Shown: piece by piece, positions 21,016-30,779 of the stretch | Layout: every line of letters starts with the position of its first letter | How positions within the stretch are numbered: the first letter of the stretch is position 1 | Assembly: GCF_000372725.1 (NCBI RefSeq) | Contig: NW_005200204.1 | Span: 113,132 to 177,131 of the forward strand | Source: Emiliania huxleyi CCMP1516 | Lineage: Eukaryota; Haptophyta; Isochrysidales; Noelaerhabdaceae | Length of the DNA stretch: 64,000 bases | Direction: 5' to 3' | Notes under the pieces: model-generated | Told to the model about the DNA's origin: nothing | Database searches by the model: none | Seen by the model: the letters and a program-made list of their open reading frames with translations, nothing else | Program-made: the position numbers and the translations under genes

Positions 21016-21901
21016 CTGAGGGAGGGTGTAGAGGATGTAGAGTGTAGAGCGCTGTAGAGCTGTAGAGATGTAGAGCGCTCTGGAGCGCTGTAGAGCTGTA
21101 GAGCTCTACATCGGCTGCGTGACGAACTGCCTCCGTTGTAGAGCGATGTAGAGCGCGATTTTGTTGTAGAGTTTGTTGTAGAGGCTCTACAGCCCGAAAC
21201 CGCCGGGAAGGCAGTGACTCAAAGAGGTCGAGTCGCACTAATGGGGTGTCTCCGAGCTTACTGGAGCTCTGATGGACGGCCCTGACTATCCCTGACACAC
21301 AGAGAGTCACTCTGACGACACACAACACCCTATAACTGCGTCATGACCAGCCCGTCGCCGGTGCCGCATTCGTCGCTGTGCTTCTTTAGCAGGCGGTGGA
21401 CTGTCGGCTGCGAGGACGGTCGCATTTGCGCGAGGCGAGGCGAGCATTACTGCGCGTTGCATGCGCCATGACTCGCGCCAGCGCGTGCGGGAGCTCCTGG
21501 CTGAGCGTTGAGTCCAGGCGAGTTGCGCTGGCCACTATCGCTACGCCGAGCCGAGCTGACGCGCCGAGGCGCCGGCCAGTCGCAGCCGCGAGGCATGCCA
21601 CAGCAGCAGAGGCGCCTGCCACCCATTGGGCGGGCAGACAGAAGGCCAGGGCAGCACTGGCAAGTGCAACGCGCCTCATGTCGGAGAGCGACCGTGCCTC
21701 GTTCGCCGCTTATGATGTAGAGTTTGTTGTAGAGATTTCACGTTGTAGAGCGCCTCACATCGCTCTACAACGGAGGCAGTTCGTCACGCGGTGGATGTAG
21801 AGCTCTACAGCTCTACATTGCTCTACAGCGCTCCAGAGCGCTCTACATCTCTACAGCTCTACAGCGCTCTACACTCTACATCCTCTTACACCCTCCCTCA
21901 G
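21016..21901. mobile_element. 886-bp foldback-type transposable element with long terminal inverted repeats and 8-bp TSD
   Basis: The left end CTGAGGGAGGGTGTAGAGGA and the right end (reverse complement CTGAGGGAGGGTGTAAGAGG) begin inverted repeats of about 145-150 bp made of GTAGAGCGCTGTAGAGCTGT-type words, with minor indels. They end around CGTGACGAACTGCCTCCGTT. The element is flanked by CCACCTGC at 21008-21015 and 21902-21909, and the surrounding dispersed repeat is otherwise continuous across it, so the insertion boundaries are well defined. The interior (about 21190-21715) has no transposase. It carries one short frame on the minus strand (21386-21679). It is probably a non-autonomous foldback or MITE-type DNA element. 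Confidence 0.85.
21386..21679 (-). CDS. small ORF with leader-like N-terminus inside foldback element
   Basis: 97 residues beginning MRRVALASAALAFCLPAQWV, a plausible signal or transit peptide, then Ala/Arg-rich sequence (RLGASARLGVAIVASATRLD) without known motifs. It could be the captured 5' end of a host gene or a chance frame in GC-rich DNA. Confidence 0.2.
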   Translation of the reverse strand: MRRVALASAALAFCLPAQWVAGASAAVACLAAATGRRLGASARLGVAIVASATRLDSTLSQELPHALARVMAHATRSNARLASRKCDRPRSRQSTAC

Positions 21902-22449
<548 letters not shown>

Positions 22450-22799
22450 CCTGCGGGCGCTGTGCGAGCCGCCCTGAACGACCACAATGTTGAGCGCACT
22501 CGAGCACCGAAGCACCGCGAGCGCCGGCGAGCACCACCGCCCCGCGCCTTGGCGTGGGTCGGTAGTACACGATGCGGCGCCCAGCATGCTCTATCATGCG
22601 TCGCACCCGCAGTGGCCGAGCCGACCGCCGCTCGAACTGGCGCCGAGTGGCTCCCAGATCGAGCGCGGCAGGCTCAGTCGCACCGTCGCGGGGCGAACGC
22701 GTCTTCCTAAAAGAAAGAAAGAAAACACACAACCCTCCACGCGTCTTCCTATCGTGCTGGTGCCCGAGCAAAATTCTTTATCTGCCCTTCCAGACGCCG

Positions 22800-24463
22800 A
22801 TGGAGCTCGACCTCGACAGGGCCGCCCGCCGCTTCGCCAAGGACACCTCCGCGCGCGCCAAGGAGGCGGCTTCCAAGCGCGAGAAGCTGCGCGCCGAGCG
22901 CGAGGCCACCCGAGCGATTGCGGCGAGGCGCGAGGCAGCCAAGGCGGCAGAGGAGGCTGCCGCTGCAGCCGCAGCCGCGGTGGAGGCGGAGCATCGAGCG
23001 GCGGATCTGGAACGAAATCGCGGCGTGTACTACAGCGAGCAGCTGCGGCCGATCCTGTCGCGCGCAGCCGAGGAGCGCGGCATCGTCAGGAGGTGCGACA
23101 AGGCGCAGCTGCCTCCGTCTGCGGCGGCCTCTCTGTCTGACGCATCGCACAACGGGGTCGCAGCCTTTGAGATCTCGGTGCCGGCGACGGGAGCCGCGAC
23201 CCACGCCACCCTCCTCGACTTTGGCGCCCCCGAGGGTGCGATCGGCCTCCCGGAGCCGCTGCTGCGCGGTTTGAACATGCTGCCGGCCGCCGCCGCCAGC
23301 ACGCCTGCGGCCGCCTCCGACGCCGACGCCGCGTCCGCAAGCGGCGCGCCGGGCGAGCCCTCCGACGCATCTGGTCTACTCCCCCCGCTGCCTGTCGCGG
23401 TCGGCGGCGGCGGCGCGCACGTGTCTGTGCGCTACCGCCGGCTGCCGCGAGGGAGCTTTGCGCGGTTCCAGCCTGTGGAGCAGCGGTTCCGGCTCGAGGT
23501 GGAGGACGTCAAGGCGCTGCTCGAGTCGGAGCTGATGCGGCGCACCACCCTCTCCGTCGGAGACACGATCCTCGTCGGAGCATCCCTCGCCGCCGAGGCG
23601 GGCGGGGCGGCGGGCGGCGACAGCTCGGCCGCGGGCAGCGGCGGAGGGTGGGCTTCCGCGTGCTGGCGCTGCAGATGACCCGAGATGGCTCGAGGTGAGC
23701 CGAGGTGGCGCGAGATAGGTACGCGCTCCGCGTGCTCGCGCTGCAGCCGGAGCCCGCCGTCTCGCTCATCGACACGGACCTCGAGGCCGACACATCCCTC
23801 CTCCCCCTCGTGCGGACCTGTCACCTCCTTCACAGCTGCGGATGCGAATAGGTGGAGATCGACATCTCGCTCGAGGAGGAGCGAAACGTCGCCGCCAAGG
23901 CGGAGGCGGAGCGCAGGGCGGCGGAGGCGGAGGCGGCGGCGCGAGAGGCGGCGGCGGCGCAGGCGCAGGCGGAGGCGGCCGCAGCCGCGGCGGTGGAGGC
24001 GGCGGAGGCGGAGGCGGCCGCAGCCGCGAGGCGGGAGCGGGAGGAGAGGAGAGAGGCGGCGGCGGCCGCACTGCCCGCCGAGCTCTCGGCGGGCGGAGTC
24101 TTGCTCTCGATCCGTTGCCCCGACGGGTCCCGGTGCCTCTCCCCGCCGTGCCAGCACCCCACCGCCCTGCACCCGCCTTGCGCCCGCCCTGCACCCTCCC
24201 CCTTGCGCGAGAGGCCGTTTGCGTCCTCCCGCAGGTGCGTCCGCCGCCTCGAGCCCGACGCGCCGCTCGAGGCCGCGTTCCTCCTCGCAGAGGCGGGCTG
24301 GGTCGAGCAGCCCGGCACGGCGCCGCTGCCGCCCGCCTTCAAGCTCGCGGCGCAGTTCCCGCGCCGCGTCTTTGCCCGCGACGGCGCGGCGGCGGTCTCG
24401 CTCGCCGCCGCCGGGCTCGGCGGAGCGCAGGAGGCGCTGCTCATCGAGCTTCCGAGCGAGTAG
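22800..24463 (+). CDS. UFD1-domain and UBX-domain fusion protein
   Basis: Three exons. Exon 1 (22800-23647) begins MELDLDRAARRFAKDTSARA, a charged helix like that of plant PRLI-interacting-factor-K-type UFD1 proteins. The UFD1 N-domain follows: ATLLDFGAPEGAIGLPEPLL, then VSVRYRRLPRGSFARFQPVE, then RTTLSVGDTILVG, matching UFD1 order (xFxxPxGxxxLP, YSKFQP, LTTGDxI). Exon 2 (23719-23809) gives GYALRVLALQPEPAVSLIDT, the UFD1 strand ending in a D-acidic turn. Exon 3 (23852-24463) has a long Ala/Glu coiled coil and then a UBX domain: GGVLLSIRCPDGSR, RRLEPDAPLEAAFLLAEAGW and FKLAAQFPRRVFARD, where FPRR is the CDC48-binding FPR turn. It is probably a p97/CDC48 cofactor for ubiquitinated substrates. 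Intron 1 contains a second degenerate copy of the start of exon 2. Confidence 0.85.
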
Positions 24464-25053
24464 CGAGAATGGTTGTGTGACTGGCTCTCCCGGCCTCCCC
24501 GAGACTACGATTGGTGGCACCGCCCCTATCTTATCACGCAGCGAGGTGGTGCTGGTGCGTGGGGCGCAAGGGGCGGCGCGACACCCCTCGGGGCCGGCCC
24601 TCCCCACGCGTCTCCACGTCGAAACGACACGACAGGACGCGGCTGGGGGGCTGCACAAACACGCCAACTCGAGCCCGCCTGGGCTGGGGCCCGAGGGGAG
24701 CGCGGAGGGACCGCCCCCCCACGCGCGACGCGGCATTAAAAGTGCAAAAAAAGGCACACACTGCGGACTGCGCGATCCTCTCCTGGCGTCCTGGCACCTG
24801 GGTCTCCTGGGGCGCTCCTCGAAAAACCACACGCGCACCTTGAGCACGTGCGCTACCGCTCGTAGTAGTAGTAACACACCGCAAGTGTCTCCTTTTTTTT
24901 TTCACTGGCACCCTTTCTACTCGCCGCGCGCCCCGCAAGAAAGCCCATGACCGCGCCCCCTGCCTTGACATTTCGTACGGCCCATACGTGCGAGTTAAGG
25001 CCATCGGCTTGCATCGGTGTCATTGACGCAACACCGCCGCGGAGGGAACGGGC
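24464..25053. other. intergenic region
   Basis: The convergent gap between the UFD1-UBX gene and the NUDCD3-like gene. It holds a short (GTA)n tract at 24862-24872 and a T-run at 24892-24902. No gene is seen. Confidence 0.4.
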
Positions 25054-25361
25054 TTACGTCTCACTGCCACCCTGGGACAGGCTGACTTTGGACGGGTCGT
25101 AGGGCGTGCCGCGAAAGGGCGAGCCCTCCGCGTCCCACGCGCGCCGGAGGAGCTCCTCGTTTTGCATCTCGTCCGAGGTGGGCTGTCCCTTCCGCTTCTG
25201 GTCTTGGTCGAAGAGGATCTTGCGGATCGCACCCTGCGTCTCGCCGTCGTACTCGTACATCGAGCGCGTCGAGTCCACCTTGGTCGTGTCGATCTCTGCG
25301 TCGCCTGAGAGAGGGAAGAGGGGAGGGGTGCCTCGGAGGGGGCCTTGTGCGTGTGTGCGTC

Positions 25362-25392
<31 letters not shown>

Positions 25393-26712
25393 GTGTGCGT
25401 GCGTGCGGGAGAGTGTTAGCGCTGCGCCGTGGAGTGCCGACGCCCACCACGACTCGCGAGACTTCTCGAGGTACACGCTCAGGCACATGCCTGCCGGGCA
25501 GCGCGCGGGGCGTGAGCAGGCAGCGAGGAGGCGGGGGGCAGGAGGCGGGGGGCAGGAGGCGGGGGGCAGGAGGCGCGGGCAGGAGGCGCGGGCAGAGCAC
25601 CTCCAGCAGACTCGCCGAGCGACCAAGTCGACTCGTCGACCTGCGGGACAGGTCATGGACACGTCATGGACGTGTCCTGGACGCGGGCTCGACATCTCGC
25701 CGAGCGAGCAAGCCCACCTTGACGCTCTCCCACACCTCCTGCCCGTTGCGCGCGTCGCACGGGAAGCGCCCTTCGACGAGCGCCTCCTGTGGCGGAGCGG
25801 AGAGCCGGCTGGGAGCCTCTCCTCCCGCCTCTCCTCCCTCCTCCTCCGCGCCCCTCCCGCGCACCTCTGAGCCGCGCAGCCTCGCGCTAACCCTAACCCT
25901 AACCCTAACCCTGACCCTGACCCTAACCCTAACCTCTGAGCCGCGCAGCCTCGCGCTCAGCCGCTGCTTACTGATGACGCACACCACGTCGCGCGCGCGC
26001 GTCGCCGCCGGCACAGGCACCTGCGGCGCGGGCGGTGCCGGGGACGTCTGCCCTGTCTGCCGGGGATGGCGGACCGACGGCGTCCGCAGCGGTCCGCACG
26101 TGGAGTGAGACGTCGTGCAGCGTCTGCTCCCAGCTGTACCGTGCGGTGTGGCCTCCGTTGTAGGGAGCCTCCGGCGGCCGGGCCAGCGGTCCGGGCGGCA
26201 CCGTCGCCGTGCCTGCGCTCGTGGGCGCGGGCCCGGACGCGGCGGCCAGCTGCGCCTCCTCGCTGGCAGAGTCCGGAGGCGGCAGAGGAGCGGCGTCTGC
26301 CGGGGCGTCGGCCGGTGTGGCAGGGCATGGCTCAGGCGGCGAGCTGCTCGACGCCGCCGCCGCCGCCGGCGGCAGCCTCTCGCCGTCCGCCGCCGCGCCC
26401 GCCGCGCTCCTCTCCTGCCGCGCCATGGCCGACGCAGCCTCGTACTTGCGAAAGGCGCGCAGCACGAGCTTCTCAGCGACACCGTCGTGAAAGCCCATGT
26501 TCTCGCCTGTCGCAAGTGCGTCCAGAGCGCAGCGTCACAGGTGGTGCTCCGTGCGCGGCAGAGGCGTAAAGCTGCGAGCCTTCCGCCATGATGTGAAAGA
26601 AGTCGGTCTTGCGGTAGAGGAAAGAGAAGAAGGTGTCGAGGAGCGGCGCGATGCCGCCGCACTGGCCAGCCACGTTCAGGAGGACCTCGTCGTATTTGGT
26701 GTCGTGCTGCAT
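25054..26712 (-). CDS. NUDCD3: NudC domain-containing protein 3-like co-chaperone
   Basis: Exons reconstruct the full NUDCD3 order. N-terminus from 26712: YDEVLLNVAGQCGGIAPLLD then FLYRKTDFFHIM. Second exon: MGFHDGVAEKLVLRAFRKYE and a Pro/Ala linker, then the CS domain start NGGHTARYSWEQTLHDVSLH. Third: PVPAATRARDVVCVISKQRL. Then ALVEGRFPCDARNGQEVWES, LEKSRESWWASALHG, and the C-terminal exon DAEIDTTKVDSTRSMYEYDG to AWDAEGSPFRGTPYDPS. The FLYRKTDF and WDAEGSPFRG motifs are diagnostic of NUDCD3 rather than NudC. NudC proteins are HSP90-linked co-chaperones that stabilise dynein and beta-propeller clients. Introns hold CTGTGC repeats, a GTCATGGACACGTCATGGAC element (25652) and a telomeric insertion (25889-25931). 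Confidence 0.9.
25863..25957. repeat. interstitial telomeric tract between 26-bp direct repeats
   Basis: A 43-bp tract of CCCTAA units with two CCCTGA variants (25889-25931) lies between two identical 26-bp copies beginning ACCTCTGAGCCGCGCAGCCT (25863-25888 and 25932-25957). On the minus strand the NUDCD3 exon ends in the upstream copy at CTCAGAG, and the telomeric GTTAGGG immediately supplies a GT donor. The original donor-like GAGGTGCGC lies after the other copy. Confidence 0.95.
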
Positions 26713-27060
26713 CGATGCCTGCGATAGAAAGAGTTGCTTGCAGTGGACGCACGGATCGAGCTGCGTGTGGCGCGTTGTCTGCTTGTCAGTGAGCGCTTCG
26801 CAGCCGTCGCGTTCAGATAATGAAAAAGAATTAGCATGCGCTGCGCCTGCCACTCAGGCCTCGGCATCCCTGTGTGGTGGCGGCGTGCCGTTCTCCCATC
26901 CCTCCCTTGGGTTGTGTGTTTTCTTTCTTTCTTTAGGCCTCGGCATCGCCCGCCCTGACCCTGTGTGCGCAATGAAAAGGGGAGGAGGCTGCTGCCGAAC
27001 GCAACCTCTTCCCGCTCTCCGGTAGTTGCATGCACATGAAACAGGCACATGCGTACTGTC

Positions 27061-27874
27061 TCACACGACATCGAGGTTCAAGCCTCCTCCCTCTCCACTG
27101 TGTTCGCCGCCGCGGCCGCAGCGCGCGTAGCCTCCGCCGCCCGCGCCGATGCCAGCCCACCACTCCTCCTCCGCACTGATGCCGTAGTCCGCCGCGCAAA
27201 AGTCCCCTCCTCCGCCGTAGATGTCGCCGCCGTTGTGCACCGAGAGGTCGAGCTTGTGCCCCGCCGCTGCCTGCTGCTGTCGGAAGGCCTGCACCGGCAT
27301 GCAGCGGAGGGGAGGCCTCGGTGCGAGCTGTGTGGAGGCGATGGGGGCGTCTTGGGTGTGCCTGCGAGATGGAGACTAGCCGCATGAGGCGGAAGGCGAC
27401 GCGGCCAAACACCAAGGCCTCCGCCAGCACCATCTCTGCCGGCGTCTCGAGGCCGAGCAGCAGCAGCGCCGAGGTGAGCAGCGAGATGCCCGCGACGGCC
27501 ATGTCGGCCCAATTCGAGCGATGCGCGAAGAAAGCGCGCTGCTGCATGGCGCCGCGCACCACCAGCTCAGCGAGCAGTCCCACGGTGACGTAGGTCTCGA
27601 CGACGGTGAAGAGCGGAGACACGGGGAGCCGGCGACCTGTGCTGCTGCTGTCTGAGAGGCCGAGGAGCAGGATCCAAACCACCTGCGGACGCGGGAGCGG
27701 ATGCTGCTGGCATGCAGCGTCCTGGGCCGCACTGCGCGCGCCCTTGCGAGCCTCCACGAGCGCGGCGAGAATGACCGAGACGTAAAACGCCGTGTAAGCA
27801 CGTGAGTACGAGATGCGCTTGGCGAGAGTCTGGACGTAGATGGTGTTGTCGAGCGTTTGGTACTTTTTATCCAT
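27061..27874 (-). CDS. voltage-sensor-like multi-pass membrane protein
   Basis: Exon 1 (27874-27362) encodes MDKKYQTLDNTIYVQTLAKR, a hydrophobic helix (YTAFYVSVILAAL), VVWILLLGLSD, LFTVVETYVTVGLLAELVVR, SNWADMAVAGISLLTSALLL and a final helix EALVFGRVAFRLMRLVSI. The F-W-x-D motif before a helix and the arginine-spaced last helix (R..F.R..MR) resemble a voltage-sensor domain (S1-S4). Exon 2 joins across a GC-AG intron to give SQAFRQQQAAAGHKLDLS and a Gly-rich tail ending in GEGGGLNLDVV. No pore domain follows, so it could be a stand-alone sensor such as a proton channel-like protein, or an unrelated TMEM family. The in-frame read-through of the intron is not the product. Confidence 0.6.
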
Positions 27875-29211
27875 CGGAAACTCTACGGCTTGGCGGAGCT
27901 CGTCGTGTGGTAGCGGAGATGGATTGCCGCGGCGGCGGACCCGGCGGGTGGGTTTTTTGGCCTCTGCGTTTTTTTTAAGTGGGTTGAATAAAGGAACAGG
28001 TCCCCGCCCGTACCGACACCGTGCGATCTTTCAGGGTTCTTTGTGGGTGTGGTCGGCGACTAGCCGGGATCGTCCTGAGGGCCCAACAGGAGAATCGTGC
28101 TTTCAGTGCACAGTGGGGTTGTTTGGTGTTGGGTTGGGTTGGTTGGGGGTTGGGTTGTTCCGCGTAAGGTTGGGTCGTCGGCGCGAAGGGTGAGGTCTCG
28201 ACCGCCGCCGCTCACGCCAGCGGACGGCCACCATCGGTGTTTTTGGCTTCGCCACCGTTCAAAGCGTGCGCAATGCGCTCGCCGGCATCGAGCGAGCACG
28301 CCTGTCCGACGAGCGGCTTGCTGTGTGGACGCCTTCTTGTGGCTCTCGCCGAGAGCGTTTTGCGTCCCGGCGGGTGGGAGAATATGTGTCGTCTGATGTG
28401 TCACTGTGTGCGTCATATCAGTCTTGATAACAAGTACGGTCGATCCGTCAAAGCGATACACTCGTTCCTATCACCACGTGATTAGCGGTGGCGCGAGGTG
28501 ACACCTACGCTCTCGCAATTTAGTTGTTTGAAAGTTTACCGTCAGTTTCTCGGTACCTCGGACGTCGGACTCGCTCGGAGTACACGGCTGTACGCCTACG
28601 GTGTACGGAGAGGGAGTGACCCTAATTCACCATTAGCATTACTTTAGCTAATTAGCTATACACGTTCTAGCTTCTAGTTCTACGGTACCACACCCAGCTC
28701 GCACGAGCGCCAACTCTCCGGCGCAGGCCGCGAAGAACCGAGTCCGCGGGCCGACGGTCGTGGTGGTGCTCGGCGACTAGCCGGGGTCGTCCTCGCAATC
28801 GGGGACCAGCACTAGCCGTCGTCGCTCCACGTTGTGTCCCGGTGCGCTGGGGGGATCGTGGGAGCCGCTCAGGACCATTCTAAAGGCGTGTTTTGAGGAC
28901 CATTCTGAAGGCGTGTTTTGGTAGGGCTGAGTGGGGCCTCGAAAGCGCCCCCGGGGCCCTCTGCAGCTGTGACACGGGCGGGGTGTGCTCCGCGGAGTCG
29001 TATCAGACTTCATGCGTGATTGGTCCCACATCGGTCATTCATTCATCGCTTCTACCTCCGACACACTACCACCACCCTCCTCACACGTCCCCACCCATAA
29101 GCCAGGGATTTCGTGAAGCAGAAAATAATTTTATCAGAAAAGAATTTCACAATGTAACACAATCAAACTGAGCGCGGAGCAAGGACGCACGTTGCACAAG
29201 GACTCGGTCCG
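27875..29211. other. intergenic region with small duplications
   Basis: The 24-bp word TCGGCGACTAGCCGGGRTCG plus TCCT occurs at 28053-28076 and 28770-28793. A perfect 25-bp tandem duplication bar one base lies at 28871-28895 and 28896-28920 (AGGACCATTCTAAAGGCGTG and so on). Positions 28125-28165 are GGGTT-rich. No gene is supported. The 28,480-28,720 stretch is relatively AT-rich and may be 5' regulatory sequence. Confidence 0.5.
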
Positions 29212-29727
29212 ATGCTGGCCTGGGGCAAGCGCTTGGCCAGCGCTTCGCTGCCAGGCCCGTCACAGCCGGCATCGACAGCTGCGGACGAACCCGAATGCAT
29301 CATTTGCCTCGAGCCTCTTTGCGGTCAGTCCACCACTCTCGGATGCGGCCACGATTTCCATGACGACTGCATTCGTCAATGGCTGAGTGAGACGTCGCAC
29401 TGTCCGTGCTGCCGAAAATCGTGCGAGCATCCGACAAACGACGTGCTTGGCTCACGCGTGGACACCCCTGCCGAAACACCATCTGTACTGCCCTCGGCAG
29501 CTTTTGATGGAGCAACGGCTCGTACAATGATCCAGGCGGCCAGGCCATCACGGCCAGGCCCTGCCAACCAAAGCGGAATCGAAAGCGGAAGAGTTTACCA
29601 AGGCACCTCTCTCGGCCGGCAGTTTCGTGCACAGAACCAAGGCGTCCTCCAGAAGATGACTGCGGCACAAAGCATTGGGCGGCTGGCGGCTATCCAACAG
29701 CGACCAAGTCCAAGAACTACGAACTAG
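29212..29727 (+). CDS. RING-H2 finger protein
   Basis: 171 residues. The RING-H2 finger is complete: CIICLEPLCGQSTTLGCGHD, FHDDCIRQWLS and HCPCCRK (C-x2-C, then C-x-H-x2-H, C-x2-C spacing, residues about 29-69). This binds two zinc ions and recruits an E2 enzyme. The remaining 100 residues are Ser/Pro/Gln-rich without recognised motifs (GRVYQGTSLGRQFRAQNQG). There is no transmembrane segment, unlike many plant ATL proteins. It looks like a single exon with a nearby methionine start. Confidence 0.85.
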   Translation: MLAWGKRLASASLPGPSQPASTAADEPECIICLEPLCGQSTTLGCGHDFHDDCIRQWLSETSHCPCCRKSCEHPTNDVLGSRVDTPAETPSVLPSAAFDGATARTMIQAARPSRPGPANQSGIESGRVYQGTSLGRQFRAQNQGVLQKMTAAQSIGRLAAIQQRPSPRTTN

Positions 29728-30779
29728 AAGATAACGACGGTCAGCCCAAGTCGCGACGGCCGACGCCCCGGTGCACGCGGCGCCGGCACGCGGCGAGGGT
29801 GCGGACAAAGACACGCTTGAGTGCAGGCGGGAATGCCCGAGATGTGCTGAGAGTGATAGTAGATCGTGTCCGCTGGTGCGGCGGATTTCCGGATTATCGA
29901 CCCGTCGCAGAGCTCGCATCGGCCATCGCGCAGTCGCCACACGCCTCGCGACACCCGTTCTTGCCGTGGTCATCGGCTACTCGAAATTCGATCGTCGTGT
30001 AGCTCTCGTACACGCGTACAGTACGGCTTTACGTGAGGATTAGTGATTTACGTGTCGATGCTGACTCTCTCTGAGTATTGTTAAATATCCGCATTATATA
30101 GGGCGTAGATCGCGCGCGCGTGTGCCGTGTGACCGGCGTCAGTAGTCAGGAACGCGTCCCAGGTGTGCTCTGTGTGACCTGTGAGCTGTGTGATGTGAGT
30201 GATGTGTGAAAAAACACACTGTGTCTGTGAGCTGTGAGATGTCCGCCTGTACCCTGATGGTGAATGAACACGGACGAGCGAACGCGCGCACACTCGCGAA
30301 TCTATAGGGACGACGAATCGTCGATACTCGAAATTCGATCGTCGTGTACGGCTTTAGCGTCACGTACGGCTTTACGGAGATCGGAGTACACCCACGGTAC
30401 GTCGCGTCTCGCGATGGACGATGCTGACTCTGAGTATTGTTAAATATCCGCATATAGGGCAATCCCAGAGCAAACGAGAGTCAGAGCAGAGAGAGTGCGC
30501 GCACACCCCAAAACCAACACCCGCCGCGCCGCGCACGCAAGAAGGCGAACGACACACAGCCTGGCCCGCTGGTGCTCGCCGCGTGCTGTCCCCTGTCGGC
30601 CGCGTAGGCGCCGGGGCCAACCGCCGACGCCGAATCACACCTCTCACCTCACACATCATCTCTGCTGGCTCTAGAAGCCAATCGTCCGCCTTGCATCTTC
30701 TCGGCATCTCACACACAGCACCTGCGGGGCAACTGCTCGCCCCGAGCGTGCGCAGCGAACCCAAAGCGCCGAAGCGACA
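29728..30779. other. intergenic region with 130-bp direct duplication
   Basis: Two copies of a segment start ACTCGAAATTCGATCGTCGT (29979 and 30326) and end GAGTATTGTTAAATATCCGC then ATATAGGGC (to 30104 and 30461). They share the internal phrases GTACGGCTTTACG and GATGCTGACTCT, with indels. The region is otherwise without genes. Confidence 0.7.

Noticed and set aside
28060-28490. Plus and minus frames around 28.1-28.5 kb
   Set aside because: Overlapping on both strands, broken by repeats, no motif recognised.
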